Below are positions 37,150 to 46,497 of a DNA stretch of 64,000 nt, one piece after another. The DNA is taken from the NCBI RefSeq assembly GCF_004526235.1, contig NZ_CP038159.1, forward strand, positions 1,054,001 through 1,118,000, given 5' to 3'. Both the position numbers and the translations under genes were made by a program. The DNA comes from Sphingobacterium sp. CZ-2 (GTDB taxonomy: Bacteria; Bacteroidota; Bacteroidia; Sphingobacteriales; Sphingobacteriaceae). How positions within the stretch are numbered: the stretch's first letter is position 1; every line of letters starts with the position of its first letter. Below the pieces are notes generated by a model. It was not told the DNA's origin. It did no database searches and worked only from the letters and a program-made list of their open reading frames with translations.

Positions 37150-37788
37150 ATGAAAAATATACATTTATTTATTATCGCGTTATTCAGTATTTCTGTATTC
37201 AGTTCTTGTTCAAAGGATGATCCAAATCCCGAGGTGGACCAAGAGGAAGTTTCCGGTGCTACTTTAGTTTTTACGGAAGTAAAAAAGGTAGTGAATGGAA
37301 GTAATGTGAGCTATGAAGATATTGCTGGTGCAGAGGTAGAAAAAATCGAATTCAAAGGGAACGATCTTTTGCCGGAAGTGGGTGCTCATTTACATTTGGA
37401 AAAGGATAAGTCATATCGTTTTAATTTGATCGTTCGTGATTTTGCAGGTCGTGAGAGCCAGCAGACTTTTGTGGCTAGGGATGATCAGCATTTTGCCTTT
37501 ATTTTAGGCGCTCCTGCTGATGCATTGAGCATTAGCTATGCGGATAAAAAAGCGGATGGCACTGCTGTGAAAGTAGGTACAGTTGGACATATCAGTGTAA
37601 ATCAGGTGGCAGAATCGTTTACTTTTAATTATATCCTTAGGCACTTGAATCCTGGTGTAAAATCTCAGATTGATCTGGATAAGGATATTACCAATAAGGA
37701 GTATACGAAATTTGGCGGGGCAAATGATCTTGATCTGAAATTTAGCCTGCATTTGGTGGAAGAGGATGATCATGGACATGATCATTAA
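37150..37788 (+). CDS. Lipoprotein with His-rich tail, partner of the TonB receptor
   Basis: A 212-residue lipoprotein (lipobox SVFSSC, Cys20). The body is beta-rich with conserved-looking His in GAHLHLEK and DDQHFAFIL, and the chain ends EEDDHGHDH. It starts 25 bp after the receptor. Similar lipoproteins accompany ZnuD-like receptors in Bacteroidota, probably handing metal to or from the receptor; the family name is not known to me. Confidence 0.75.
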   Translation: MKNIHLFIIALFSISVFSSCSKDDPNPEVDQEEVSGATLVFTEVKKVVNGSNVSYEDIAGAEVEKIEFKGNDLLPEVGAHLHLEKDKSYRFNLIVRDFAGRESQQTFVARDDQHFAFILGAPADALSISYADKKADGTAVKVGTVGHISVNQVAESFTFNYILRHLNPGVKSQIDLDKDITNKEYTKFGGANDLDLKFSLHLVEEDDHGHDH

Positions 37789-37880
37789 GAATTTTAGATT
37801 TAGTTCTTACTAAGGATTAATTCGGGAGAATGTAATCTGTTTAATTTATTAAGTAATTAGGCTCTTTGGAGCTGAGAGGA

Positions 37881-37990
37881 AAAGTCCAGGTGAAGAAATT
37901 CATTTGGACTTTTTTAATCTTTTTCAAGGATTGCTTCACCTCATTCCATGATTTTCCAGATGTTGGATTAATTTTGTGATCTTTATAACT
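37881..37990 (-). pseudogene. Fragment of a decayed antitoxin gene (left copy)
   Basis: On the minus strand the frame reads NPTSGKSWNEVKQSLKKI, the C-terminal end of an addiction-module antitoxin of the TIGR02574 type (pattern ...NP..G.SWEEV...). It matches the longer right-hand copy at 46498-46723. Both are in the same orientation and enclose the CDC-like island. The rest of 37789-38077 shows no gene. Confidence 0.65.
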
Positions 37991-38077
37991 AAAAATTATT
38001 AATACGTATAATTTAAAACCTTATGTTCTTAATCATTGTTGTCCGATAAACAGGAGAATTATTTTCATTTGTTGGTC

Positions 38078-39210
38078 CTAATACTTTACGAGCAATTTTT
38101 TTGCTGATTTCAAAAAGCTAGCCCCCCTTCTTTCAAAGAGTGAATTTTCATATTGATTGCCATCTCTGGAATTGACCTCCCGCCAACATCCCCCCAGGTC
38201 CTCTAGGAAACGATATATATTGATATAGTTCATCAATTGATTTTTGATCAGGTATACCATATTTAAAAATGCCCATGGCCGTTTTACTCTGCTTTTTACC
38301 AATGTAATCAATAGGTTGGCCAACATAGCTGCTCAAATCTGTATTTCAATGGCATTTTCAATGTCTCCCAGGAAATACTTGATTGGAAAGTTCTGTTTTA
38401 GCTGCTTGACAAGCATCTCAATTTGCCATCTCTGTTTGTAAATCCGTGCTTTTTTCTCTGCGGACAGTTCAAAGTTATTTGATATGAACTCAAATAACCT
38501 ATTTTTCATCGTCCCAGTAGACAATCCGTCGGCTACGGTGTTGATGCTGTTTGTTCTGTCCATAATAAAGCACCACTTCTTCATCTTTTAAAACAGCAGA
38601 GGGTGCATTAACCGGCAGGTCGTTTTCTTTATGGGCTTGATAGGCTGCATTATCCTTCAAGCGGGTAACATAATAGATTCCGCATTTAGAAGAGGTCTCG
38701 TATTCAGCGTAATCGCATAGCCTTTATCGAAAGTTATAATGGATCCTTTGGGTAGCGTATGAGCATCCTTTAGATAAGTATGATCATGGCGGACTGCCGC
38801 ACTATAACGGATGAGACAGGGAACATTCTCGCTCACCTAAAAGATGGCATATGCCTTAATGCCTACTTTTTTCTTCCCTTGCAGGGATTACGGCAGATTC
38901 CTTTTAAAATATCCTTGAACAAGGTGATAGAAGTGGAATCAATGATATATAGACGCTTCATAACTACATCACTCAAACGGCTATCCGTAAAACTTTCCCT
39001 TTTCCGCTTATAAACATCCATATAGACCTCGACAAAAAGCTTACTGGTTCGACGCTGATTTGCTTCGGAAAACGTCCTGCACCTAACGATATAGGACAGG
39101 CCAATATTACTCAGTAAATGCAAATTACAAGAAGGTGTACCTTCAATTTCTCCACTATCCAAAGAAAGCTCTATTAATATTTGCTCTTGAACACTTTTTA
39201 ATGAGTCTTA
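38078..39210 (-). pseudogene. IS4-like transposase remnant, frameshifted and truncated
   Basis: Pieces in several frames, in order on the minus strand: FSEANQRRTSKLFVEVY and YIIDSTSITLFKDILKG (first Asp), TFDKGYAI (second Asp), and YKQRWQIEMLVKQLKQNFPI (Glu), ending LLITLVKSRVKRPWAF. These are the DDE parts of an IS4-family transposase. The first 60 or so residues are missing, and stops and frameshifts occur near 38860, 38690, 38590 and 38330. No clear terminal repeats. The element is dead. Confidence 0.85.
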
Positions 39211-39273
39211 TTTGCAAGAATTTAAATTGAAGGATATAGCTACTGCAAGCAAAAATTATATTTTTTTTCAAAA

Positions 39274-40782
39274 TTATTTTATTCCAAAATAGTGACCATT
39301 TGGCGAACTGCTTATTATTTGAGATTCTGGAAGAAATGGAGAAGATTTTATTATAAGATTATATGAAGGTGCAGAATTATAATGCGGTTCAGAATCATAA
39401 CGATAATCAAATGAAAAACCTGTTCTAGGAGAGCCTGTTCTAGTTCTTCCAATATATTTTGTATAAAGATATATGGGCGTTTCTGGAGGTACGATAATAG
39501 GGTTGTAACAATATTTATCTGAAAAAAATGATAATTGCATTGGATATGGAGAATCTCTTTTATTTTTCTTTAATTTTATATAGAATGGAATTATTGGCAC
39601 ATCAATTTTAAATACACTATTAATAGTTTGGTGAGTACCTAAAGATTTCATCTTAAAATAAATAGGTACACCAGGAGTTGTTGGAGAAAAAGAAGTTCCT
39701 TTTTTCATAATATCTAATAGTTCATCAAAAGACCCTAAGCTTTTTGTCATCTGTTCACCAGAAGCACCCATGAAAAGAAGAAATAGAGATGAATTATTAA
39801 TAATTTGTCGTTCTTCGGAAGTTAACTGGCTACTTCCGTTTACTAATCCTTCCAATACTGAAAAAGTTAACTTAAAAGCTGAATGAACTTTTTCAGATTC
39901 ATCATTACTTTCAATTAACAAAATCCCTTTAGAACCATATACTACGGAATTAATATAGGTAGGCCATACACCATTGAGAACTTTGAAATTTAAGTTTTCA
40001 TATAACTCACCTTTCTCTGGAATATCCATATCAACAGAAAAATTCTTTTGTGTAAAAGACACAGCTATTCCTGTTTTCTTCGTTATCTTTTCGTTTATAT
40101 TATTGTAGTTTTGAGTAGACTTGAAGAACAAAGCTTTAACATCGACATTAGAGCCAAAAAGACTTCTTAGTTCACTATAATAGTTATAGGCAACCATATC
40201 GTAGTTAAAAGAACTTTTAATGGTTGTGTTTAGACCATTAGATTTCATTAAATTTCCAAAAAACTCAGAAGTCGCCATTACATCTGGTACAAAATTTCCA
40301 TATACCGTTTTCGATGGAAAAGATACAGATACAGATATAGGTCTGCTTTCATATTCTCCATTTCTTTCAGAAAGAGGTATAAACGAAAGATTCTCTAAAG
40401 AGTTTCCCTTAATTATAGATCCTAAGTGAAAAACATCTGTTTTACCTAACCACTCTGGAGTCATTGTAAATTCATCAGCATAACCATCCAAAGTAATACC
40501 TGGAGTAATTCCATTTTTCCAAAACGTATTGTTTTTTATATAAACAGCAGCTATTTTATCTCCAGATTTTGAGAGTAGGGCATTGGGTAATGAGCCTTTT
40601 TTTTCCCTTTTAATTTTTGCGATATCAAAGTTTCTAATATTTCCTTCTACAATTTCAATTTTGGGTAACTCTGCTTGTTTTAAATTTTGGGAATATATTT
40701 TAGGTGTATCAATTTGTTTATTACAAGATATTAGTAATACAATAGACACCAAGCCACTTATAATGGATTTATTATTTTTCAT
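39274..40782 (-). CDS. CDC-like pore-forming lipoprotein, long form
   Basis: A 502-residue lipoprotein (VLLISC, Cys20) of the thiol-activated cytolysin family. Core signatures: SFTQKNFSVDMDIP (242-255) and PTYINSVVYGSKGILLIES (274-292), equal to the conserved beta-strand region of cholesterol-dependent cytolysins. After the core (FKIDVP, about 391-396) there is an extra segment of 107 residues (396-502) absent from the three neighbours, rich in Pro, Tyr and Ser. In true cytolysins a membrane-binding domain 4 follows at this place. The undecapeptide of classic cytolysins is not seen. It likely forms a ring-shaped pore with the short subunits. Last gene of the operon, starting 1 bp after the preceding gene's stop. 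Confidence 0.85.
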   Translation of the reverse strand: MKNNKSIISGLVSIVLLISCNKQIDTPKIYSQNLKQAELPKIEIVEGNIRNFDIAKIKREKKGSLPNALLSKSGDKIAAVYIKNNTFWKNGITPGITLDGYADEFTMTPEWLGKTDVFHLGSIIKGNSLENLSFIPLSERNGEYESRPISVSVSFPSKTVYGNFVPDVMATSEFFGNLMKSNGLNTTIKSSFNYDMVAYNYYSELRSLFGSNVDVKALFFKSTQNYNNINEKITKKTGIAVSFTQKNFSVDMDIPEKGELYENLNFKVLNGVWPTYINSVVYGSKGILLIESNDESEKVHSAFKLTFSVLEGLVNGSSQLTSEERQIINNSSLFLLFMGASGEQMTKSLGSFDELLDIMKKGTSFSPTTPGVPIYFKMKSLGTHQTINSVFKIDVPIIPFYIKLKKNKRDSPYPMQLSFFSDKYCYNPIIVPPETPIYLYTKYIGRTRTGSPRTGFSFDYRYDSEPHYNSAPSYNLIIKSSPFLPESQIISSSPNGHYFGIK

Positions 40783-41780
40783 TTAGTATGTTCTGAATAG
40801 TGAATAATCATTTATTTGTCTACATTGAAAAGTTATAGGATAACCAGGGTTATCTGCAGAAAAATCACCTAACTCTGTAACGTAATTGAGAAAACTTAAA
40901 TATCCATTGATTTGCGATACAGAACCCGAGTTTGGTCCTCCTGCAAGAAAAACTCTAATTGTACTATTGTTGATAATATTAATATCTGTAGAAGTAATCG
41001 TCTCAGTTGTTTTTTTAAATATTTTTTTTGTTACTTTTTCAAAAACTTTAACAATTTCTTCTTTAGTAAAATCGGATTCTATTGCAAATATTCCTTTTTG
41101 TCCGTATGATATAGAGCTTATATAAACGGGGTTATTTAAAAGCTGAGATTCTATATCTACCTCCGAAATAAGTTCATCTGCACGTGGTAATGACATATCT
41201 ATTGTAAAGTTAATTAATTCAAATGTTGAAATTATTCCGTTTTTCTTCTTTATAGTTGTCAATACATTGCTTACAGAGCTTGATGATGAAGAAAATAGAG
41301 ATCTTGTATTGACTTTATGACCAAAATGTTGAGAAATTTCACTATAATCATTAAAGGGGTTAGAGTAAAAACTAAAAGATGAAATATCATTACTTTTAAT
41401 AGATACTCCACGTAAAACGTCTTGAACAGTTTGTCTAAACGTTGATAATCTTGGAATTGATATAATTTTACTTTGTGCACCATTAATTGATGTACTGATT
41501 CTTATTGGTAATTTATTATATCCAAAAACTAGATTAAAATTACCCTGTTGTAATATATCGTTGCCATTTAAAATAGAGCCTAAATAAACCAATTCATAGT
41601 TATTATCCTTATTGATGAATTAGAGGCTCCATTTTGTTTTAATTTAGAAGATGTTTTTTCTATATAAAACTTGTTTTTTATTATAGAAGGAGAAATAGAT
41701 TCTTTACTGCAGCTAAATAGAATTACTATTGTAGCAATAATTGTGAATAAGCCTATTACTGATAATTTATTTTTTTTCAT
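40783..41780 (-). pseudogene. CDC-like protein, short form, interrupted by a frameshift
   Basis: The 5' part (41580-41780) encodes a lipoprotein signal (IVILFSC, Cys24) and a short linker. The rest of the gene continues in another frame from about 41605 with DNNYELVYLG, which aligns with DENYDITYPG of the next gene upstream, and runs to QINDYSLFRTY. Signatures ELINFTIDMSLP and PVYISSISYGQKGIFAIES are intact. A one-base change near 41605 would restore the frame. About 35 residues of the N-terminal linker seen in the upstream paralogue are also missing. No long C-terminal extension. A sequencing error is possible; otherwise this subunit is inactive. Confidence 0.8.
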
Positions 41781-41843
41781 GCGAATATTTATATAAAGAG
41801 TTGTTTTTTTTTTAGAAAAAAAACAACTCTTTCTTAATTAAGA

Positions 41844-42968
41844 TTAATTAGCAACATCTATTTTAAAAATTGTTTTGAACAAAGAGAAATCATTAAGACT
41901 TCTCATTCTAAAAGATATTGGTCCACCGTAAGATTGTGCACTAACAGCAGCTCCCGATAATATTGCTTTTTTGAAGTCATCATATCCATTTACTGTAGCA
42001 GCAAATGCCTTTCCCGGACCAAATTTCATATATATACTTATAGTAGCCTTATCTAGAATGCTTTTATGCTCAGTTGAGACATGAGCATCTACACCGACAG
42101 AAGCAATTTTTACAGCAGCTTTGAATGCTGCATTAAAATCCTCATAGGAAGCATCTGTCTCCGCAGCGAACACCCCCATTCTACCATATGTTACAGAGCT
42201 TATATAGGTCGGAGCATATGGCCCAAGTGTATTTACATCACTAACACTTATTAATTCAGTTCTTTTCGGCAGAGACATATCAACAGTGAAATTCTCTTGA
42301 GTAAACTTAATTATAACTCCTGTTTTCTTTTTTATTTTATTCCCTCCTCCGAGTACTCCAACACTTATAATTTTTTTTATATCTACATTAGCACCGAAAG
42401 TATATTTAAGTTCGTTATAATCAGTAAATTGATTTGAATTATAGGAAAAAGAGTTTATTTGTTCTACATTTCCCGCTCTAGAAATTATTTCGCCAACTCT
42501 ATCTCTAGTTTCATCTAAACTAGGAAATTGAATAACCCCTGAAACTGATGGTCCTGGAATGGAAAGAGAAATCCTAATAGGTAGAGGATCATAATCTCGA
42601 ATAGGAATAGCGTTAAATGAATAACTTGTGGCAATATCTTTACTTTTAAAAATTGCACCAGGATAAGTAATATCATAATTTTCGTCAGATACGGTAATAT
42701 TGTCAGACTCAACAAAATATGTCTTACCCATATTATTAGTCCAAACGCTATCCCTTATTATTTTAGCAATTTTTTTTGTTGAATGGGAATTTATTTTGCT
42801 ATTAGTAAGGTCAACTATTGGATTTTCGATTTTTTTAGTATTCTTAAAAATACTTAAAAGCGAATCTGTTGTAACTAGAGTATTTTCATGATGTGCTAGT
42901 TCTTTATTACACCCAATAAAGAATATACTTGAAGATAAAAGTAAAAGAGATGTTTTTAATCTTTTCAT
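41844..42968 (-). CDS. CDC-like pore-forming lipoprotein, short form
   Basis: A 374-residue lipoprotein (IFFIGC, Cys20). After a linker of about 75 residues comes the core: SYNSNQFTDYNELKYTFGAN (175-194), KFTQENFTVDMSLP (221-234), PTYISSVTYGRMGVFAAET (253-271) and ILDKATISIYMKFGPG (304-319). The YGR after SSV is identical to that of perfringolysin-type toxins. The chain stops at FKIDVAN where the long form continues. It is the best-preserved short subunit. It starts 3 bp after the stop of the upstream gene (42972). Confidence 0.88.
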   Translation of the reverse strand: MKRLKTSLLLLSSSIFFIGCNKELAHHENTLVTTDSLLSIFKNTKKIENPIVDLTNSKINSHSTKKIAKIIRDSVWTNNMGKTYFVESDNITVSDENYDITYPGAIFKSKDIATSYSFNAIPIRDYDPLPIRISLSIPGPSVSGVIQFPSLDETRDRVGEIISRAGNVEQINSFSYNSNQFTDYNELKYTFGANVDIKKIISVGVLGGGNKIKKKTGVIIKFTQENFTVDMSLPKRTELISVSDVNTLGPYAPTYISSVTYGRMGVFAAETDASYEDFNAAFKAAVKIASVGVDAHVSTEHKSILDKATISIYMKFGPGKAFAATVNGYDDFKKAILSGAAVSAQSYGGPISFRMRSLNDFSLFKTIFKIDVAN

Positions 42969-42971
42969 AAT

Positions 42972-44042
42972 TTAATTATTAAAATTTATGTTATAGTCAA
43001 TATTATGATTTTTATGCTTGTATGAACGTAGTTCATAATATATCGGTTCGCCTATAGATTCATTGCTAAATGTTGCAAGGTGAGAAGATTTAATAGCTAA
43101 ATCGCCGAAAGAAGCAATTTTTTGAATGTTAGTATTTGATGAATCAACTTGTTCAACATCTTGATGATTATAACCAACAAAATGAAAATAAATGGTTAAG
43201 TTATTTATCTTATCTATTTCTGATTGATTAAGATTAGCTGAACCCTCTACTATCAATTTGTTAATAGTTAGTTTTACATTTTCAGGAGCATCAATTATCA
43301 TATAAGCTATTTTGCCATAATACAGTCTATAAACCCGTGACATTTTATCTTCTGAAAGGCTAGAGATTGGAAAAGAATTTGAGAAATCTGAATCATCAAA
43401 GTCAGATCTTATTGAAATTGTCTCTCTACGACTATAATATAATAAGCCAGTATGGGATAATTTTTTATTATTTATTTTAAAGAGTGAAAAAAGATCTACT
43501 TTGTTTCCAAAAATTAGTCTTAAATCTTCGTATTTATGAAAAGAAAATACTACATCTTTGTGTCCATATATTTTTTCTGTGGGAATTTTATCTAAATGAC
43601 TTTTAACCAACTTATCCAGTTCTTTCCAATTTCTCATTGAAAAATCTAAGGGAAGTTCCTTACTCTTACTATAAGAATTAACTATAAATCTTCCAGAAGG
43701 CATTGCAGATTGACTCAAGTAATTCTCCCAATTAAATGGAAAGGTGTTTAGTGATACAAATGAATTTATTAGAGGTTCTTTTGTAAAAGTAGCACTATAA
43801 TAAAAGGGCTGATCAGAGGGGTGCCTAACTTTATAACCTATTATTTCTTTATTATCCCATAAGGTATCTAATATATAGATTCCATTAAGATTTGCTATTT
43901 TGTTAAATTCAAAATTATTATAATCTATAAAATTTTTCTTTAAACTATCTTTAATCTCAGGAATTATTGGTTCAATCTTGCTTCCTTTTGAACAACCTAA
44001 AATAATAGTTAATAACAGCAGAATAATTGGCTCAATCTTCAT
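42972..44042 (-). CDS. Diverged CDC-like lipoprotein
   Basis: A 356-residue lipoprotein (IILGC, Cys17), first gene of the operon. It keeps the layout of its neighbours: SFHKYEDLRLIFGNKVDLFS (matching the FG-N-VD segment), RVYRLYYGKIAYMIID at the place of the SSV-YGR strand, and a C-terminal GEPIYYELRSYKHK matching GGPISFRMRSLND. The pore strands are otherwise very different, with charged residues (RRETISIRSDFDDSD) in place of the Ser/Val pattern. It may be a third pore component, an inhibitor or a self-protection protein. Homology is by eye and should be tested with profiles. Confidence 0.6.
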   Translation of the reverse strand: MKIEPIILLLLTIILGCSKGSKIEPIIPEIKDSLKKNFIDYNNFEFNKIANLNGIYILDTLWDNKEIIGYKVRHPSDQPFYYSATFTKEPLINSFVSLNTFPFNWENYLSQSAMPSGRFIVNSYSKSKELPLDFSMRNWKELDKLVKSHLDKIPTEKIYGHKDVVFSFHKYEDLRLIFGNKVDLFSLFKINNKKLSHTGLLYYSRRETISIRSDFDDSDFSNSFPISSLSEDKMSRVYRLYYGKIAYMIIDAPENVKLTINKLIVEGSANLNQSEIDKINNLTIYFHFVGYNHQDVEQVDSSNTNIQKIASFGDLAIKSSHLATFSNESIGEPIYYELRSYKHKNHNIDYNINFNN

Positions 44043-44062
44043 AAAAGGAAATTTTTATTAAT

Positions 44063-44070
44063 CAAATATA
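44063..44070 (-). promoter_or_regulatory. Bacteroidota -7 element before the CDC-like operon
   Basis: Minus strand TATATTTG matches TAnnTTTG, 20 bp before the first start codon. The region is very AT-rich, so chance matches are more likely than elsewhere. Confidence 0.45.
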
Positions 44071-44111
44071 AATATTTATTTGTTATTTATATATTTTTAT
44101 AACCAAAACTA

Positions 44112-44119
44112 TACATTTG
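44112..44119 (+). promoter_or_regulatory. Bacteroidota -7 element before the LuxR-type regulator
   Basis: TACATTTG matches TAnnTTTG, 25 bp before the ATG at 44145. No -33 element at the right distance. The 102-bp region thus holds two divergent promoters. Confidence 0.45.
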
Positions 44120-44144
44120 TGTAGTGGTAATTATTTTATAAAAA

Positions 44145-44900
44145 ATGCAGATAGACGATTTTTTAAATCAAATTAAGTTTTCCGAAAAATATGACGATAA
44201 TGATTATAGAGAAATTAATCATCTTATTGAATTCACAAAATCTATAAGTTATTTGACATATCAAAGCATTTATTTGATTGACTATTATAAAAAGGGATTT
44301 TTATTTGTTTCAAATAATCCTATTTTCTTATGTGGCAAATCTCCAAGTAAAGTTCTTGAGGATGGATATTTCCATTATTTTGAAAATGTACCAGAGGACG
44401 ATTTGAAAATGTTGCTTGAGATTAATGATGCTAGTCACAAATTTTATGAAAGCTTACCTAATGAGGAGAGATTAAATTACTATATATCATATAACTTTCA
44501 TTTGAAACAGCCAGTTGGAAAACCTGTGCTAATAAATCATAAGCTAAAACCCTTGTTGTTAGATAAAAATCAAAATATTTGGATTGCTATTTGTTTTGTT
44601 TCAATATCATCACAGAAGAGATCTGGAAATGTTACTTTTAAAAGTCATAATTCTATAGTTCAATATAATTATGACTTTAATGATAAAAAATGGGAAGTAA
44701 TAAAGTTTATTGAATTAAAGAAAAGAGAAAAAGATATTTTGCTCTATTCGGCCCAAGGATATACGATGGAACAAATTGCAGATTGGTTATTTATCTCTGT
44801 TGATACAATTAAATATTATAAAAGGTCAATTTTTAATAAGCTAAATGTTAAAAGTATATCTGAAGCACTAATTAGAGCATTGGAATTGGATATGCTTTAG
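44145..44900 (+). CDS. LuxR-type transcription regulator divergent from the CDC-like operon
   Basis: A 251-residue protein. Residues about 190-250 form a GerE/LuxR helix-turn-helix: LKKREKDILLYSAQGYTMEQ, IADWLFISVDTIKYYKRSIF and NKLNVKSISEAL. The N-terminal 180 residues have a PAS-like alternation (FFVSNNPIF-type strands, then a helix and DKNQNIWIAICFVSISS) but no sure family. It is divergent from, and 102 bp away from, the toxin-like operon, so it probably controls it. Base composition is as AT-rich as the operon, suggesting they arrived together. Confidence 0.85.
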   Translation: MQIDDFLNQIKFSEKYDDNDYREINHLIEFTKSISYLTYQSIYLIDYYKKGFLFVSNNPIFLCGKSPSKVLEDGYFHYFENVPEDDLKMLLEINDASHKFYESLPNEERLNYYISYNFHLKQPVGKPVLINHKLKPLLLDKNQNIWIAICFVSISSQKRSGNVTFKSHNSIVQYNYDFNDKKWEVIKFIELKKREKDILLYSAQGYTMEQIADWLFISVDTIKYYKRSIFNKLNVKSISEALIRALELDML

Positions 44901-44904
44901 GGTT

Positions 44905-45099
44905 TTATAAAATAATCTCTTTTTCTAACTTAGTTAGGTCCTTAAAAAAATTAATAATAAAAGTGTTTTCCAAGTTAAGATACATGTTCTTATTTTTTAA
45001 TATAAAGTTATCTAATCTCTTAAGTATATAATAATAGGAATGATAGTTGAACCAAGTTAAACTATAGGAAAAGACAATATATTGGTTGTAATATCTCAT
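44905..45099 (-). CDS. Doubtful small AT-rich ORF
   Basis: A 64-residue frame, convergent with the LuxR-type gene, rich in Tyr, Asn, Ile and Lys as expected for random AT-rich sequence. The helical end NFFKDLTKLEKEIIL is plausible protein, but there is no family, no ribosome binding site and no promoter that I can see. Confidence 0.2.
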   Translation of the reverse strand: MRYYNQYIVFSYSLTWFNYHSYYYILKRLDNFILKNKNMYLNLENTFIINFFKDLTKLEKEIIL

Positions 45100-45134
45100 T
45101 TATTAATTGTTTTAACAAGATTGAGGTTGTAAAG

Positions 45135-46452
45135 TAAACTGTGTCAAATAAAAAAATAAATTTTAGACACAGGACATGGAAAAAGAGAAGTTTGATTTTG
45201 AACGCTTCAAAGTGGAAGCGATGAAAGGCCCTTTACGAAAGCAAAAAAATGGGTGGTACCAAAAGAGTTTTTGCCCCAATGCTTAAACACCTTCTGGAAA
45301 GAATTCTTGAAGGAGACCTGGCCAATCATTTACAGTAGAGTAAAGCTTCAGGCGAGATTAATCGTAAAAATGGCAGGACCAAAAGGACGGTCCAGAGCCT
45401 TCAGGCCGTACATTTCGAACTGGAGAGCGGTCGTGACCGAAATGGCACATTCGAGCCCAAGATAGTCCCTAAGCGACTCTTGATGGTTAGAGAAGAACTT
45501 AAAAACAATGTTATCTCCATGTATGCAAGAGGCATGAGTACACAGAATATCTCAGGCTATGTGAAGGAGATTTACGCGATTGAAGTTTCCGCTACGGAGA
45601 TCCCAAATATTATGGACAAAGTTATTCCAGCATTGAACGAATGGCGAAACCGCCATCTGGAATCTCTCTACCTCTTTGTATTTCTGGACTGCATGCATTA
45701 TAATTGCCAGTATCCAAACGCGTGCGGTGTACAACATACTTGGCGTGAACAGAGATGGCCGCAAGGACCTGCTTGGTATTTATCTATCAGAAAACGAAGA
45801 TTCCAAGTTCTGGCCGTCTGTATTGATGGATCTGAAACAGCGCGGCGTAGAGGATATCCTGGTCACCTGCGTTGACGGCCTGAAGGGGTACCTTGATGAG
45901 ATCAAAGCATTTTATCCCAAAACTCAGGTCCAGCTCTGCATCGTTCACCAGATACGTTCGAGCCTGCGGTATGTTCCGGAGAAAGATAAAAAAGCCGTCT
46001 TTGAAGACTTAAAGCATTTCTATCAGGCAAACAATCAGGATCAGGGCTATGAAAAGCTACTGGAGTTTGATGAAGAATGGGGCAAGAAATATCCGTTATC
46101 GCTAAATGGATGGCTGGATAATTGGGGAAATCTTTCTACTTATTTCGAGTATTCACCAGATATCAGAAGATATATCTATACCACAAATGCTATTGAGGCT
46201 ATGCACCGTCAGATTAGAAAAGTGACCAAAACGAAAGGTGCATTTACATCTGGCCAGGCACTCTTGAAGTTGGTTTACCTCACGGTTAAAGAAATTTCAA
46301 AAAAAATTGACCATGCCAATTCGAAACTGGGGATTGACAATGCAACAATTACATATTAAATTTGGAGAAAGGATTAAAGCCTTCGGCAACTCGCGTTCGA
46401 GGCTTACGACCTCTGATCACGAACTCTAAAAGGAGTGATGTGACACAGTTCA
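45135..46452 (+). mobile_element. Degenerate IS256-like insertion sequence
   Basis: Inverted ends TAAACTGTGTCA (45135-45146) and TGACACAGTTCA (46441-46452) enclose a broken transposase gene. No target-site duplication is evident next to these ends, which fits an old insertion or slightly different true ends. Confidence 0.75.
45176..46408 (+). pseudogene. IS256-family transposase, several frameshifts
   Basis: The frame starts MEKEKFDFERFKVEAMKG and continues in pieces: KRVFAPMLKHLLERILEGDL, REELKNNVISMYARGMSTQN, FLDCMHY (first Asp), VTCVDGLKGYLDEIKAFYPK (second Asp), CIVHQIRSS, and the Glu-bearing YTTNAIEAMHRQIRKVTKTK. The conserved end PIRNWGLTMQQLHIKFGER is in yet another frame from about 46308 on. 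Frame changes near 45235, 45695-45720 and 46300, plus a stop near 45337, make it non-functional. Confidence 0.9.
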
Positions 46453-46497
46453 GTTAACACTATCAAAGTCCAGGTGAAGAAATTCATTTTGACTTTT

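Noticed and set aside
38333..39162. Separate small genes in the IS4 region
   Set aside because: Together the pieces give one transposase in several frames; they are fragments of a single dead gene.
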